A stretch of DNA of 64,000 nt, from assembly GCF_900114115.1 (NCBI RefSeq), contig NZ_FORX01000015.1, positions 1 through 64,000 of the forward strand, written 5' to 3'. This stretch comes from Desulfomicrobium apsheronum. GTDB lineage: Bacteria > Desulfobacterota > Desulfovibrionia > Desulfovibrionales > Desulfomicrobiaceae. The translations under genes and the position numbers were made by a program. The notes under the pieces are model-generated. The model did not search any database and had not been told where the DNA came from. It worked only from the letters and a program-made list of their open reading frames with translations. Shown here piece by piece: positions 46,741 to 54,566 of the stretch (position 1 is its first letter; each line of letters opens with the position of its first letter).

Positions 46741-47034
46741 CTAAAACATCATCTGCGACATCAGTCGAGCCAAAAAAACCTGCACGAACTTGATGCCAAG
46801 GACCACGACAAACGGCGAGAAATCAATCCCGCTTATATACGTAAACGGCAACCACTTGCGGATACGGTAAAAAACAGGCTCGGTCAGACTCCTGATCCCG
46901 CGCACGATGGGATTGTAAGGGTCGGGATTGATCCAGCTCATGACCACGGAGGCGATGACCACCCAGAAATACAGGGACAACACGCTGTCGGCCACATAAT
47001 AGATGGCCGCAAAAAAACTAGAAAAAACAGGCAT
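46741..47034 (-). CDS. YggT family integral membrane protein
   Basis: A 97-residue membrane protein. Two hydrophobic segments are visible, YYVADSVLSLYFWVVIASVVM and ISGIDFSPFVVVLGIKFVQ. Between them, SWINPDPYNPIVRGIRSLTEPVFYRIRKW is the YggT signature (PxNPxVRxxxxxTEPxLxPxR). Members have been linked to osmotic stress and membrane insertion but lack a defined role. AGAGGAA precedes ATG 47034. It heads the yggT-DUF167-DUF465-ilvBNC run. Confidence 0.9.
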   Translation of the reverse strand: MPVFSSFFAAIYYVADSVLSLYFWVVIASVVMSWINPDPYNPIVRGIRSLTEPVFYRIRKWLPFTYISGIDFSPFVVVLGIKFVQVFLARLMSQMMF

Positions 47035-47088
47035 TTAATATTCCTCTCAGAAGGCGCGGACGCTTTGCGCGAGCGCCGTGATTTCAGA

Positions 47089-47763
47089 CTAATCGATTAT
47101 CTCGCAAAAACCCGTCTCAAACCATTGCCGCAGTTCATGGAAACTGTCCACATGCAGTTGGGCCGTCAAATCCCGGTTCCTGTAGGCCCAGAAAGGGACC
47201 CCGGCCCGGTTCGTGGTTTCCTGATCCACGGACGAGTCCCCGAGGTAGGACATCTCCCGCTCAGGCAGGCCCCAGGTTTCGACAATGCGCCGCAGGCCCT
47301 CGGGATCGGGTTTGGGCAAGGCCACCTTGGCCGCAGTCATGACAGGATGGAAGAACCGCGTCAGTTCGAACCGCTCCAGCACCATCTCCATGGAATTCTT
47401 GCGGTTGGTGTTGACGGCCATGCGCACCCCGAGCTTCTCCAGGGCATGGAGCAGCTCAAGAAGCCCCGGCTCCGGCACCATGCGGTCGATGAAGTCGTCG
47501 TAGGTCATACGCCCCTGCACATGCGCCGCCTCGGGCCGGAGTTCCACCGGGATGATCCGGGCCATGGCCTTGTCCACGGTGTGCATGAACGCGTAGTCCT
47601 CTTCCTCCCGGCTCATGGGCGCAAGGCCGAGGGCGCCGCGAATGTGGTTGTAATAGTGACGGTTCACATCCCTGGAATCGAACAGCACTCCGTCACAGTC
47701 AAACACAACGCCGCGAATCCGGCGCAAGTCGAAACGGCGGGGCTGGCCCGCGTCAGCTGTCAT
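47089..47763 (-). CDS. HAD-superfamily hydrolase (phosphatase-like)
   Basis: A 224-residue protein. Motif I is in VVFDCDGVLFDSRDVNR; motif II is the Thr/Ser region VNTNRKNSMEMV; motifs III/IV are KPDPEGLRRIVE and YLGDSSVDQETTNRAG. The helical cap lies between motifs I and II. This is the phosphoglycolate phosphatase (Gph)-like branch of the HAD family. The substrate is uncertain. The start lies 2 bp past the stop of the acyl-CoA synthetase gene upstream. Confidence 0.85.
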   Translation of the reverse strand: MTADAGQPRRFDLRRIRGVVFDCDGVLFDSRDVNRHYYNHIRGALGLAPMSREEEDYAFMHTVDKAMARIIPVELRPEAAHVQGRMTYDDFIDRMVPEPGLLELLHALEKLGVRMAVNTNRKNSMEMVLERFELTRFFHPVMTAAKVALPKPDPEGLRRIVETWGLPEREMSYLGDSSVDQETTNRAGVPFWAYRNRDLTAQLHVDSFHELRQWFETGFCEIID

Positions 47764-47765
47764 GT

Positions 47766-49418
47766 CTATTGCATGGCCTCCGGAAAATACTGCCCGGACA
47801 GGTCGCGCAGCTTGAATTTCTGAATCTTGCCGCTCGCCGTCATGGGATATTCATCCAGGAAAACGACATACTTCGGGATCTTGTAGCGCGAGATCTGGCC
47901 ACGACAGAAGTCGCGGATGTCCTCGGTGGCGTAGTCGAAGCCTTCTTTCAGGATGACGAACGCGCCCACTTCCTCGCCGTACTTGCGACTGGGCACGCCC
48001 ACGACCTGCACGTCTTTTATGCCTTCCATGCGGTAGAGGAATTCCTCGATCTCACGCGGATAGACGTTCTCGCCGCCACGGATGATCATGTCCTTCAGGC
48101 GGCCGGTGATGCTCAGGTAGCCGTCCTCGTCCATGGTGCCGAGGTCTCCGGAATGCATCCAGCCGTCGGGGTCGATGGCCTGGGCCGTGGCGTCGGGGTT
48201 GTTGTAGTAGCCCTTCATGACATTGTAGCCCCGGCAGCAGACCTCGCCCTGCACGCCCGCAGGCACGGTTTCATTCGTCTCCGGGTCGACCACGCGCACC
48301 TCGATCTCGGGCATGGCCCGGCCCACGGTGCGCGTGCGCTGCTCGATGGAATCGTTGACGCGGGTCTGGGTCATGACCGGGGAGGTCTCGGTCAGGCCGT
48401 AGCAGATCGTGATTTCCTTCATGTTCATGAGATCCATGACCTTTTCCATAACCGGCGCGGGACAGGGCGACCCGGCCATGATGCCCGTGCGCAGGGAGGA
48501 AAGATCGTAGCGCGGAAAGGAGCGATGTTCGAGCACGCTGATGAACATGGTGGGCACGCCGTAAAGCGCGGTGCACTTCTCCTCTTCCACGGCTGAAAGG
48601 ACCATCAGCGGATTGAAGCCTTCGAGGATGACCAGGGTGGCGGCGTGGCTGACCGCAGCCAGGACGCCGAGCACGCAGCCAAAGCAGTGAAAGAGGGGCA
48701 CGGGCAGGCAGACCCGGTCCTGGTGGGTGAATTTCTGGTTTTCGCCGATCCAGAACCCGTTGTTGCCGATGTTGTAATGCGTCAGCATGACACCCTTGGG
48801 AAACCCGGTGGTGCCCGAGGTGTACTGCATGTTGACAACATCGTGGGGATCGAGGGAGGCCTGCCTGGCCTTGTAATCCTCTTCCGAGGTCACGCGGCTG
48901 AGCGCCAGCAGCTCGGGCATGGAATACATGCCCCGATGCTTCTCCTGACCCAGAAAGAACACCCGTTTGAGATCAGGGAATTTTTCGCTGCGCAGATAGC
49001 CCCGCTCCTGGGTTTTGAGCTCGGGAACCAGATCATACACGGTCTGCACGTAGTCCGTATCCCTGAAGGAATCGATCAGGAGCAGGTTCTCGCACTCGGA
49101 CTGCTTGAGCAGGTATTCCAGTTCGGCCGTCTTGTAGAAGGTGTTGACCGTCAGCAAGACAGCCCCGATCTTGGCCGTGGCGAACTGGAAAGCGACCCAG
49201 TAAGGAACGTTGGTGGCCCAGATGGCCATCTTCTCGCCTTTCTGCACGCCCATGGCCATGAGGCCCTTGGCCAGATTGTCAACCAGCTCCCCGAATTCCC
49301 GGTAGGTCATCCGAAAATTCCGGTCCACGTAGACCACGGCTTCGTTGTCAGGGTGCTGCATGATGGATTCATCAAGCATCTGGCCCAGGGTAATTTCTCG
49401 CAACGCAGGCTTGTCCAT
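47766..49418 (-). CDS. AMP-binding acyl-CoA synthetase
   Basis: A 550-residue adenylate-forming enzyme. The AMP-binding P-loop is YTSGTTGFPKGV, followed by YGLTETSPVMTQTR, the GDLGTMDEDGYLSITGRLKD hinge and a C-terminal Lys in YPMTASGKIQKFKLRD. It activates a carboxylic acid, probably a fatty acid, to an acyl-CoA. I chose ATG 49418, with GGGGGAG upstream; 17 further upstream residues are unconserved. An XRE-cupin regulator lies 25 bp upstream on the same strand, a pairing that suggests control of the synthetase by that regulator. Confidence 0.93.
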   Translation of the reverse strand: MDKPALREITLGQMLDESIMQHPDNEAVVYVDRNFRMTYREFGELVDNLAKGLMAMGVQKGEKMAIWATNVPYWVAFQFATAKIGAVLLTVNTFYKTAELEYLLKQSECENLLLIDSFRDTDYVQTVYDLVPELKTQERGYLRSEKFPDLKRVFFLGQEKHRGMYSMPELLALSRVTSEEDYKARQASLDPHDVVNMQYTSGTTGFPKGVMLTHYNIGNNGFWIGENQKFTHQDRVCLPVPLFHCFGCVLGVLAAVSHAATLVILEGFNPLMVLSAVEEEKCTALYGVPTMFISVLEHRSFPRYDLSSLRTGIMAGSPCPAPVMEKVMDLMNMKEITICYGLTETSPVMTQTRVNDSIEQRTRTVGRAMPEIEVRVVDPETNETVPAGVQGEVCCRGYNVMKGYYNNPDATAQAIDPDGWMHSGDLGTMDEDGYLSITGRLKDMIIRGGENVYPREIEEFLYRMEGIKDVQVVGVPSRKYGEEVGAFVILKEGFDYATEDIRDFCRGQISRYKIPKYVVFLDEYPMTASGKIQKFKLRDLSGQYFPEAMQ

Positions 49419-49443
49419 GACTCCCCCTTTGGATGACACCGGA

Positions 49444-50013
49444 CTATTCCGGAAAATAGAGCACCGCATAGATGGAGGCCGGGGCGTTCCCGCCAGCCGC
49501 CACGTGATGCGGAACGATGGAATTGAGATAGATGGAATCTCCCTTGCCGAGAGTCAGCACGTCCTTTCCGTAGGTGATTTCGATGCACCCCTCGTGCACG
49601 ACGATGAACTCCTCGCCTTCGTGGCTGGACAGTTTTGTCTCGCCGCAGGCGGCAGGCATGAGCTCGACGAAAAAAGGCTCCATGTGCCGATCGGTCTTGC
49701 CCTTGCCAAGGGAATAGAACTTCATGTCCACGGAACAGCCCTTGCCGCCAAGCATGCTGAGCCCCTCCTCCCTTTCCCCCAGACGCACGATGAGCGGATC
49801 CTGCCCCAACTCGTCATCCAGGAATGTGCCCATGCGCACCCCAAGGCCACGCGCTACTTTAAGCAGCGGTCCAAGGGACGGATAGACCGAGTCGTCTTCC
49901 AGGGATTTGAGAAACGCAATTTCCAAACCCGTGCGCTGGGCCAGGTCCTCAAGACTGATTTCGTTCATTTCCCGGAATCGTTTGATACGCTTGCCGAGTT
50001 GCTCTTTGCTCAT
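49444..50013 (-). CDS. XRE-family transcriptional regulator with C-terminal cupin domain
   Basis: A 189-residue regulator. Residues 1-65 are an XRE helix-turn-helix (LGKRIKRFREMNEISLEDLA, then TGLEIAFLKSLEDDSVYPSL). Residues about 110-185 are a cupin barrel (SSHEGEEFIVVHEGCIEITYG and GDSIYLNSIVPHHVAAGG), whose metal/ligand pocket senses a small molecule. It is 25 bp upstream of the acyl-CoA synthetase gene and probably controls it in response to an acyl or related metabolite; this is inferred from the pairing. Confidence 0.9.
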   Translation of the reverse strand: MSKEQLGKRIKRFREMNEISLEDLAQRTGLEIAFLKSLEDDSVYPSLGPLLKVARGLGVRMGTFLDDELGQDPLIVRLGEREEGLSMLGGKGCSVDMKFYSLGKGKTDRHMEPFFVELMPAACGETKLSSHEGEEFIVVHEGCIEITYGKDVLTLGKGDSIYLNSIVPHHVAAGGNAPASIYAVLYFPE

Positions 50014-50029
50014 AAACCGTTCTCGCTGG

Positions 50030-50794
50030 TTAAAGATTCAGAGGGCGGGCCATAAGAATGACGGGCTCGGGCAAATCGATCCTGCGGCCGCACACGCGTT
50101 CCACCGCTCCAGAGTCCAATGCGCAGCAGACGAGCCCGTCCGGCCTGTCCGCGCAAGGTGAAAAATCCAGGTCCATGGACACGAGCTCGCGCACCACATC
50201 CTCGTCGGAAATGAAGAGCCGCGTGCCCAGGGGCAGAAACAGGAGCAGCGAAGGCAGGAGATTCTTCCACGGCAGCTCGACGCAGGCTCTCGGGAAAAGG
50301 GCCTCGTCCGAGACGCCGGGCTGCGTGAAGCTCTCCTCGTCGTCCAGGCCAAGCACTGCGGCAAAGCCGTCCCGCGCGGCTTCAAAACGCCCTTCCTGCT
50401 CGCCGATGGCCACGAACTGCTCCTCGCGGTACAGGGCCATGGCCAGCAGAAGCTGGGCCTGACGCCGCAAGTCCGAGGGACTCGGCTCCTTGGGAGCATC
50501 CATCCCGGTCAGCTGCGACTTGATGTCCATTGTCGTGTCGGTGTAAAAATTATCGAGTCCCGCCGCCTGATAGGCCTGCATGTCCGAGGACCTTGGAAAA
50601 CGCTCGCCGAATTCCATGTAGCTCCTGAGCATGCTCCGCACCTCGGCGGGTGGGCAGGGCAGTTCGGCCGAACGCCAACGGGGCTGATCCGTGGCCATGT
50701 CCACGCCCGGATCGAAAAAAACAACGCCGTCCGGAAGGGGGCTGCGGCCCAGTTTCGGATGCAACCAGGGAAAATGCACCACCATTTCGCTCAT
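50030..50794 (-). CDS. Hypothetical protein (254 aa), unrecognised
   Basis: A soluble 254-residue protein from ATG 50794 (AAGGAG upstream); a slightly longer frame is possible. It begins MSEMVVHFPWLHPKLGRSPL and contains LRRQAQLLLAMALYREEQFV (helical) and LPWKNLLPSLLLFLPLGTRL (hydrophobic, possibly membrane-associated or buried). The last half contains DEDVVRELVSMDLDFSPCAD. No motif tells its function. It lies 16 bp before the XRE-cupin gene and 20 bp after a Cys-rich gene on the same strand. Confidence 0.75.
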   Translation of the reverse strand: MSEMVVHFPWLHPKLGRSPLPDGVVFFDPGVDMATDQPRWRSAELPCPPAEVRSMLRSYMEFGERFPRSSDMQAYQAAGLDNFYTDTTMDIKSQLTGMDAPKEPSPSDLRRQAQLLLAMALYREEQFVAIGEQEGRFEAARDGFAAVLGLDDEESFTQPGVSDEALFPRACVELPWKNLLPSLLLFLPLGTRLFISDEDVVRELVSMDLDFSPCADRPDGLVCCALDSGAVERVCGRRIDLPEPVILMARPLNL

Positions 50795-50814
50795 ATATCT
50801 CTCCTTACACGCAA

Positions 50815-51189
50815 TCATTTGTCATCAGGAAGCTCGTGGTGACGGCAACGTCCAAGGCAACGTGGCAGACGCAACACGCAAACACCTTCGATAAAATGTC
50901 GGCAAAGAACTTCCCCGCCATCATCCGGCAGGGAATCGAAATTTGCACAGTCCCAGTCAATGTTCAAGGTTTGCGCCATGCGCTGTTCCCAAATTCGTCC
51001 AGCCTCTTCGGAAGTCAGCCCCAAAATCTCACCCCGCACCACAAAATCGTCGAAACGGCCTTCGAGGGCTCTTAGTACCGTACAGGAAAATTCCGTACGC
51101 AATCCCGGGTTCATGGCCTCTTCATACAGACAGCGACCGGCGACCCAGAAGCGACAGGCATCCCCGGGCATACGCAGCAAGCGGTTCAT
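50815..51189 (-). CDS. Cys-rich protein with two CCCH-like clusters (124 aa)
   Basis: A 124-residue protein with two similar cysteine segments. CRFWVAGRCLYEEAMNPG (C12, C20) lies near the N-terminus. CRHFIEGVC (C96, C104), followed by C111, C115 and a His pair, lies near the C-terminus; the spacing C-x7-C-x6-C-x3-C/H recalls CCCH zinc fingers. Between them is a helical stretch with EEAGRIWEQRMAQTLNIDWD. No named family is recognised. It is 20 bp upstream of the unrecognised 254-residue protein and likely co-transcribed. Zinc binding is inferred only. Confidence 0.75.
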   Translation of the reverse strand: MNRLLRMPGDACRFWVAGRCLYEEAMNPGLRTEFSCTVLRALEGRFDDFVVRGEILGLTSEEAGRIWEQRMAQTLNIDWDCANFDSLPDDGGEVLCRHFIEGVCVLRLPRCLGRCRHHELPDDK

Positions 51190-51297
51190 GCCGTCCCCGC
51201 GAGGCGGCCTGCCCAGTCACGACAAATCAGGGGACGGCTATTTGACAAATACATTCCATCCCTTCGGAAACCAAGGTTTTTCTTCCGCACGGAAGAG

Positions 51298-51327
51298 TTG
51301 ACCTGCCCGGAGCGCTATGTGTATATG
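51298..51327 (+). promoter_or_regulatory. Candidate sigma-70 promoter for tatA
   Basis: TTGACC (51298-51303) and TATATG (51322-51327) are separated by 18 bp; transcription would start about 20 bp before the tatA start codon, whose RBS is GAGGAGG. The divergent gene upstream is on the minus strand. Confidence 0.5.
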
Positions 51328-51355
51328 AGGCCCAATCATTCCCGAGGAGGCATAC

Positions 51356-51553
51356 ATGTTTGGCATTGGTATCCCTGAGCTTCTAATAATACTGGTCATC
51401 GTCCTGGTCATTTTCGGGGCCAACAAGTTGCCTGAAATCGGATCAGGTATGGGCCGGGCCATCAAAAACTTCAAAAAAGCCACCGGCGAACCCGAAGAAA
51501 TCGACGTCACGCCCAAGTCCGAGTCCAAGGACGCATCCGACAAGAAAGAATGA
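51356..51553 (+). CDS. tatA: Twin-arginine translocase subunit TatA/TatE
   Basis: A 65-residue Tat pore subunit. The hydrophobic helix [20 protein letters not shown] is followed by the hinge [13 protein letters not shown] and an amphipathic helix [13 protein letters not shown], ending in a short charged tail. TatA oligomers form the channel for folded proteins carrying twin-arginine signals. GAGGAGG lies upstream of ATG 51356. No tatB or tatC gene adjoins it, so the other subunits are elsewhere. A bidirectional terminator follows within 19 bp. Confidence 0.95.
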   Translation: MFGIGIPELLIILVIVLVIFGANKLPEIGSGMGRAIKNFKKATGEPEEIDVTPKSESKDASDKKE

Positions 51554-51571
51554 ATTTTCCCCGTTTTCCAC

Positions 51572-51600
51572 AAAAAATCCCGGCCCGACCGGGATTTTTT
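51572..51600. terminator. Bidirectional intrinsic terminator between tatA and the downstream convergent gene
   Basis: Stem arms ATCCCGG (51577-51583) and CCGGGAT (51589-51595) are flanked by six A upstream and six T downstream. It can serve the plus-strand tatA and the minus-strand gene ending at 51608. Confidence 0.92.
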
Positions 51601-51607
51601 GTGCGCG

Positions 51608-52483
51608 TTACCTGACCTCCACGATCAAGCCCTGAGTCTTGGCGGCATCCTCAAGACGCCTGGCCAGGGCATCCCTGGACCGGGTCTGGACCCGCCAGAC
51701 ACCAACCATGCCGGCCCCGTCCATCTCCACGCCGACCAATGTCTTGTGCTGGATTTCCCCGCTCCATGAATCCATGAGCCGATCGAATTCCATGGGTCCC
51801 ATGCTCGACAGCCATCCCGAAACACGGACCAGCAGGCCCGACTCTCCCTGGACCGCAAGCCCGGGGCGGGAAAAATAGTCTTTCCACACCGCAAACCAGA
51901 CCTCGTCCAGGGTCTTGGCCGTGCGGAAGGATTTCCACTCGCCAAGCGTCAACACCCCGGTCCAGGCGCCGACCTGGGAAAGCTCAAGGACAGGCACTTC
52001 CGGGGCTTGGGTCACGGTCGGCTTCAGGCCGGACAAATCCTGCAGCGCGCCAAGGCCCTTGGTGCGCGAAGGCTCCACGCCCGACAGTTGCAGCACATAG
52101 GGCCACTGCCCCCGGGCCGTGAACAGGACGCCAAGATCGCGCAGCCGGGCCTTGAGGCCCGGGCCATGAACGCGCACCGCCAGCGTGCGCGAGGCATCCG
52201 TGGCGTTGACTTCGGCGTCGCCCGTGTTCGCGACCTCGCTGTAGCCCAGAATGAGGGCATCGCGCTCCTTGGACAAGATACCCATGAGCGCGGCCATTCG
52301 CGGCTGCGCAAGCGGCGTCCCGAGGACGGCCTCGACCTCCTGCGCCAGGGCCGCATCGAACGCCCTGTCCACAAACGAAGCCTGGCCTTCGCCGCCGTTC
52401 ACGGGCACGACCACCCGCTGGTCCGCTACGGCGGACACCACGCCGGACATCATCAGTATCAAGCAAAACACGCATCTGAGCAT
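51608..52483 (-). CDS. Secreted hypothetical protein (291 aa)
   Basis: A 291-residue protein with a signal peptide MLRCVFCLILMMSGVVSAVAD cleaved at Ala-x-Ala, so periplasmic. The mature part contains AALMGILSKERDALILGYSE, then repeated short alpha/beta segments such as VLELSQVGAWTGVLTLGEWK, and ends TQGLIVEVR. No motif is recognised and there are no cysteine pairs. It is downstream of miaA with a 66-bp gap and ends at the bidirectional terminator, so could be the last gene of the operon or independent; it has its own strong RBS (GAAGGAGA). Confidence 0.75.
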   Translation of the reverse strand: MLRCVFCLILMMSGVVSAVADQRVVVPVNGGEGQASFVDRAFDAALAQEVEAVLGTPLAQPRMAALMGILSKERDALILGYSEVANTGDAEVNATDASRTLAVRVHGPGLKARLRDLGVLFTARGQWPYVLQLSGVEPSRTKGLGALQDLSGLKPTVTQAPEVPVLELSQVGAWTGVLTLGEWKSFRTAKTLDEVWFAVWKDYFSRPGLAVQGESGLLVRVSGWLSSMGPMEFDRLMDSWSGEIQHKTLVGVEMDGAGMVGVWRVQTRSRDALARRLEDAAKTQGLIVEVR

Positions 52484-52549
52484 GGATCTCTCCTTCAGGG
52501 AAAATTCTACCGCGTGCCCCGGCGGGCCGCAACCTCCACAAGGGCAGGA

Positions 52550-53479
52550 TCAGGAGACGTCAGCCGACTCCAGGAACCGCCCGGCCCGATCCACGATGCC
52601 GCGCACATCTTCGGGCTGGTGCCAGAAAATTTCGTTGTCCTTGTTGAACCAGGTCAGCTGGCGCTTGGCGTAGGCCCGGGTGCTGCGCAGCCAGTCACGG
52701 CGGGCCTGGTCGAGGCTCACGCCGTCAAGCAGAACCGACAGCAGCTCCGGGCATCCGATGCCGGAAAACCCCGGAGCCAGGCGGTCCGGGCAGCTCTCGT
52801 AGGCCAGCCGCACTTCCTCCTGGGCTCCCGCCTCAAGCATCAGGTCGATACGCCGGGCCAGGCGCGGCGTCAGGGAATTCAGATCGGCGGAAATGCCGAT
52901 CTTGAGCACCCGCAAGCCTGCGGGCCGGGCAGTTTGGCCGTGCCACCAGGTCAGGGTCTGTCCGGTGGCGGCAATGACTTCCAGGGCGCGGCAGATGCGC
53001 TGGGGATCGTTGGGATGGATTTTTGCGGCATAGTCGGGATCAAGGAGTTGCAGACGGCCGTGCAGAACCTGCGATCCAAGGGCCTGGCATTCGCGGACCA
53101 CTTCCTCGCGGATACGCGGATCGATGTCGGGAATGGGGGCCAGGCCATCGACAAGACTTTTCAGATAAAGGCCGGTCCCCCCTACAAGGATGGGCGCCAG
53201 CCCCCTGTCCCGATAGGCCCGGGCCTGATCCATGATCTCGCCGGCAAAGGCCCCGGCGCGTACGGGAGTGCTTATGGGCAGGTATCCGTAGAGGGCATGC
53301 GGGCAGACGGCCCGCTCCTGTGCCGTGGGCTGGGCCGTGACCACCCCGAGTCCGGCATAGACCTGCCGGGAATCGAAGTTGACCACCGCGCCACCAAGCG
53401 CCCGGGCCAGCGCCAGAGCCGCTGCGGTCTTGCCCGTGCCCGTGGCTCCGACCAGACAGAGAAGCGAAATGTCCGTCAT
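52550..53479 (-). CDS. miaA: tRNA dimethylallyltransferase
   Basis: A 309-residue enzyme that prenylates A37 of tRNAs reading UNN codons. The P-loop is GATGTGKTAAALALARALGG near the N-terminus, followed by the substrate loop FDSRQVYAGLGVVTAQPT, GGTGLYLKSLVDGL and the tRNA-binding segment ending RAYAKRQLTWFNKDNEIFW. Length is normal. Its ATG overlaps the coaD stop by 4 bp (ATGA), so it is translationally coupled. Confidence 0.96.
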   Translation of the reverse strand: MTDISLLCLVGATGTGKTAAALALARALGGAVVNFDSRQVYAGLGVVTAQPTAQERAVCPHALYGYLPISTPVRAGAFAGEIMDQARAYRDRGLAPILVGGTGLYLKSLVDGLAPIPDIDPRIREEVVRECQALGSQVLHGRLQLLDPDYAAKIHPNDPQRICRALEVIAATGQTLTWWHGQTARPAGLRVLKIGISADLNSLTPRLARRIDLMLEAGAQEEVRLAYESCPDRLAPGFSGIGCPELLSVLLDGVSLDQARRDWLRSTRAYAKRQLTWFNKDNEIFWHQPEDVRGIVDRAGRFLESADVS

Positions 53480-54018
53480 GTCAGCTTCGGCTCTCCGGAA
53501 ACAGGCAGAGCCAGAGCGTTCCGTTTCTCTTCCATGCGCGCGGTCACACGGGCGAGGATGCTTTCGGGCACCAGCCCCTCAACGACTCCGCCCAGCCTGG
53601 CCACATCCTTGATGATGGTCGAGCTGATGTAGAGCCAGCGGTAATCCGTCATCATGAAGACGGTATGGATGCTGGGCTTGAGTTTTCGATTCATGAGGGC
53701 CATCTGGAATTCGTATTCGAAATCCGAGACCGCACGGAGCCCGCGCAGGATCGTGTTGGCGCCCTTGCTTGGCACGTACTCGACCAGCAGCCCGGAAAAG
53801 CCTTCCACCTCGACGCGCAGCTGACCGCGAAAAACCTCGCGAATCATCTCCACCCGCTCATCGAGCGTGAAAAGAGGGTTCTTGCCCGAGTCCTTGGCCA
53901 CGCCCACGATGACCTTGTCGAAGACTTCAAGGCCCCTGCGCACCAGACTCAAATGCCCGTTGGTAAAAGGATCGAAGGTGCCCGGATAGACCGCCACCCG
54001 CTCTAGTTTCTGCGCCAT
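53476..54018 (-). CDS. coaD: Phosphopantetheine adenylyltransferase
   Basis: A 180-residue enzyme of coenzyme A synthesis, converting 4'-phosphopantetheine and ATP to dephospho-CoA. The HxGH-type motif reads YPGTFDPFTNGHLSLV (here TNGH), and the ISSTxxK motif is ISSTIIKDVARLGG. The C-terminal extension of about 20 residues makes it slightly longer than the usual 160. I start at ATG 54018, with AAGGA upstream; a TTG two codons earlier is less likely. It overlaps the rsmD stop by 16 bp. Confidence 0.95.
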   Translation of the reverse strand: MAQKLERVAVYPGTFDPFTNGHLSLVRRGLEVFDKVIVGVAKDSGKNPLFTLDERVEMIREVFRGQLRVEVEGFSGLLVEYVPSKGANTILRGLRAVSDFEYEFQMALMNRKLKPSIHTVFMMTDYRWLYISSTIIKDVARLGGVVEGLVPESILARVTARMEEKRNALALPVSGEPKLT

Positions 54019-54563
54019 ATGCAAATCCTTGTTTGCCCGTAAAGTTTGTCACGAAGAAGAATCAGATCCTGACGGGGAGGGTTTTCCAGCCTGAGTCCCG
54101 CCTCCACCTCGACGCAGACGATGCCGTCCTGCGCGAGCGCCCCGTGTTCCAGAAGCAGCCCGAGAGTGGGCAGCAGCAGGTCCTTGCCGTAGGGCGGATC
54201 GATGAAGACAAGCCCGAACGGCCCGCGGTCGCCACAGGCCAGCCAGCGCAGGGCGTCCGTCTTGACCACGCCGCAACGCCGCCGCTCCACGCCAAGGTCC
54301 TCCAGATTGGAACGGATGAGGGCCGCCGCCTGGGCGGCCTTCTCCACGAACACGGCGTCACGGGCGCCCCGGCTCAAGGCCTCGATGCCAAGAGACCCGC
54401 TGCCCGCGAATATGTCCGCCACCCGGGTCTGGGACCAGTCCACGCCCAGGGACTCAAGCATGGAGAACAGGGACTCCCGCACCTTGCCCGTAGCGGGCCT
54501 GTAGCCCGGCCCCTCGGTGGTTCGGATACGCCTGCCCCTGTACTCCCCGGCGATGATGCGCAC
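54003..54563 (-). CDS. rsmD: 16S rRNA (guanine-966-N2)-methyltransferase RsmD
   Basis: A 186-residue SAM-dependent enzyme of ribosome maturation. The N-terminal MRIIAGEYRGRRI, the SAM-binding FAGSGSLGIEALSRGA and the catalytic DPPYGKDL motif, an N/DPPY-type site for N2-guanine methylation, are diagnostic. It begins with GTG. The gene is followed immediately by coaD, an rsmD-coaD order seen in many bacteria, and starts 3 bp after the MBL gene. Confidence 0.94.
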   Translation of the reverse strand: MRIIAGEYRGRRIRTTEGPGYRPATGKVRESLFSMLESLGVDWSQTRVADIFAGSGSLGIEALSRGARDAVFVEKAAQAAALIRSNLEDLGVERRRCGVVKTDALRWLACGDRGPFGLVFIDPPYGKDLLLPTLGLLLEHGALAQDGIVCVEVEAGLRLENPPRQDLILLRDKLYGQTRICIWRRN

Positions 54564-54566
54564 TTC

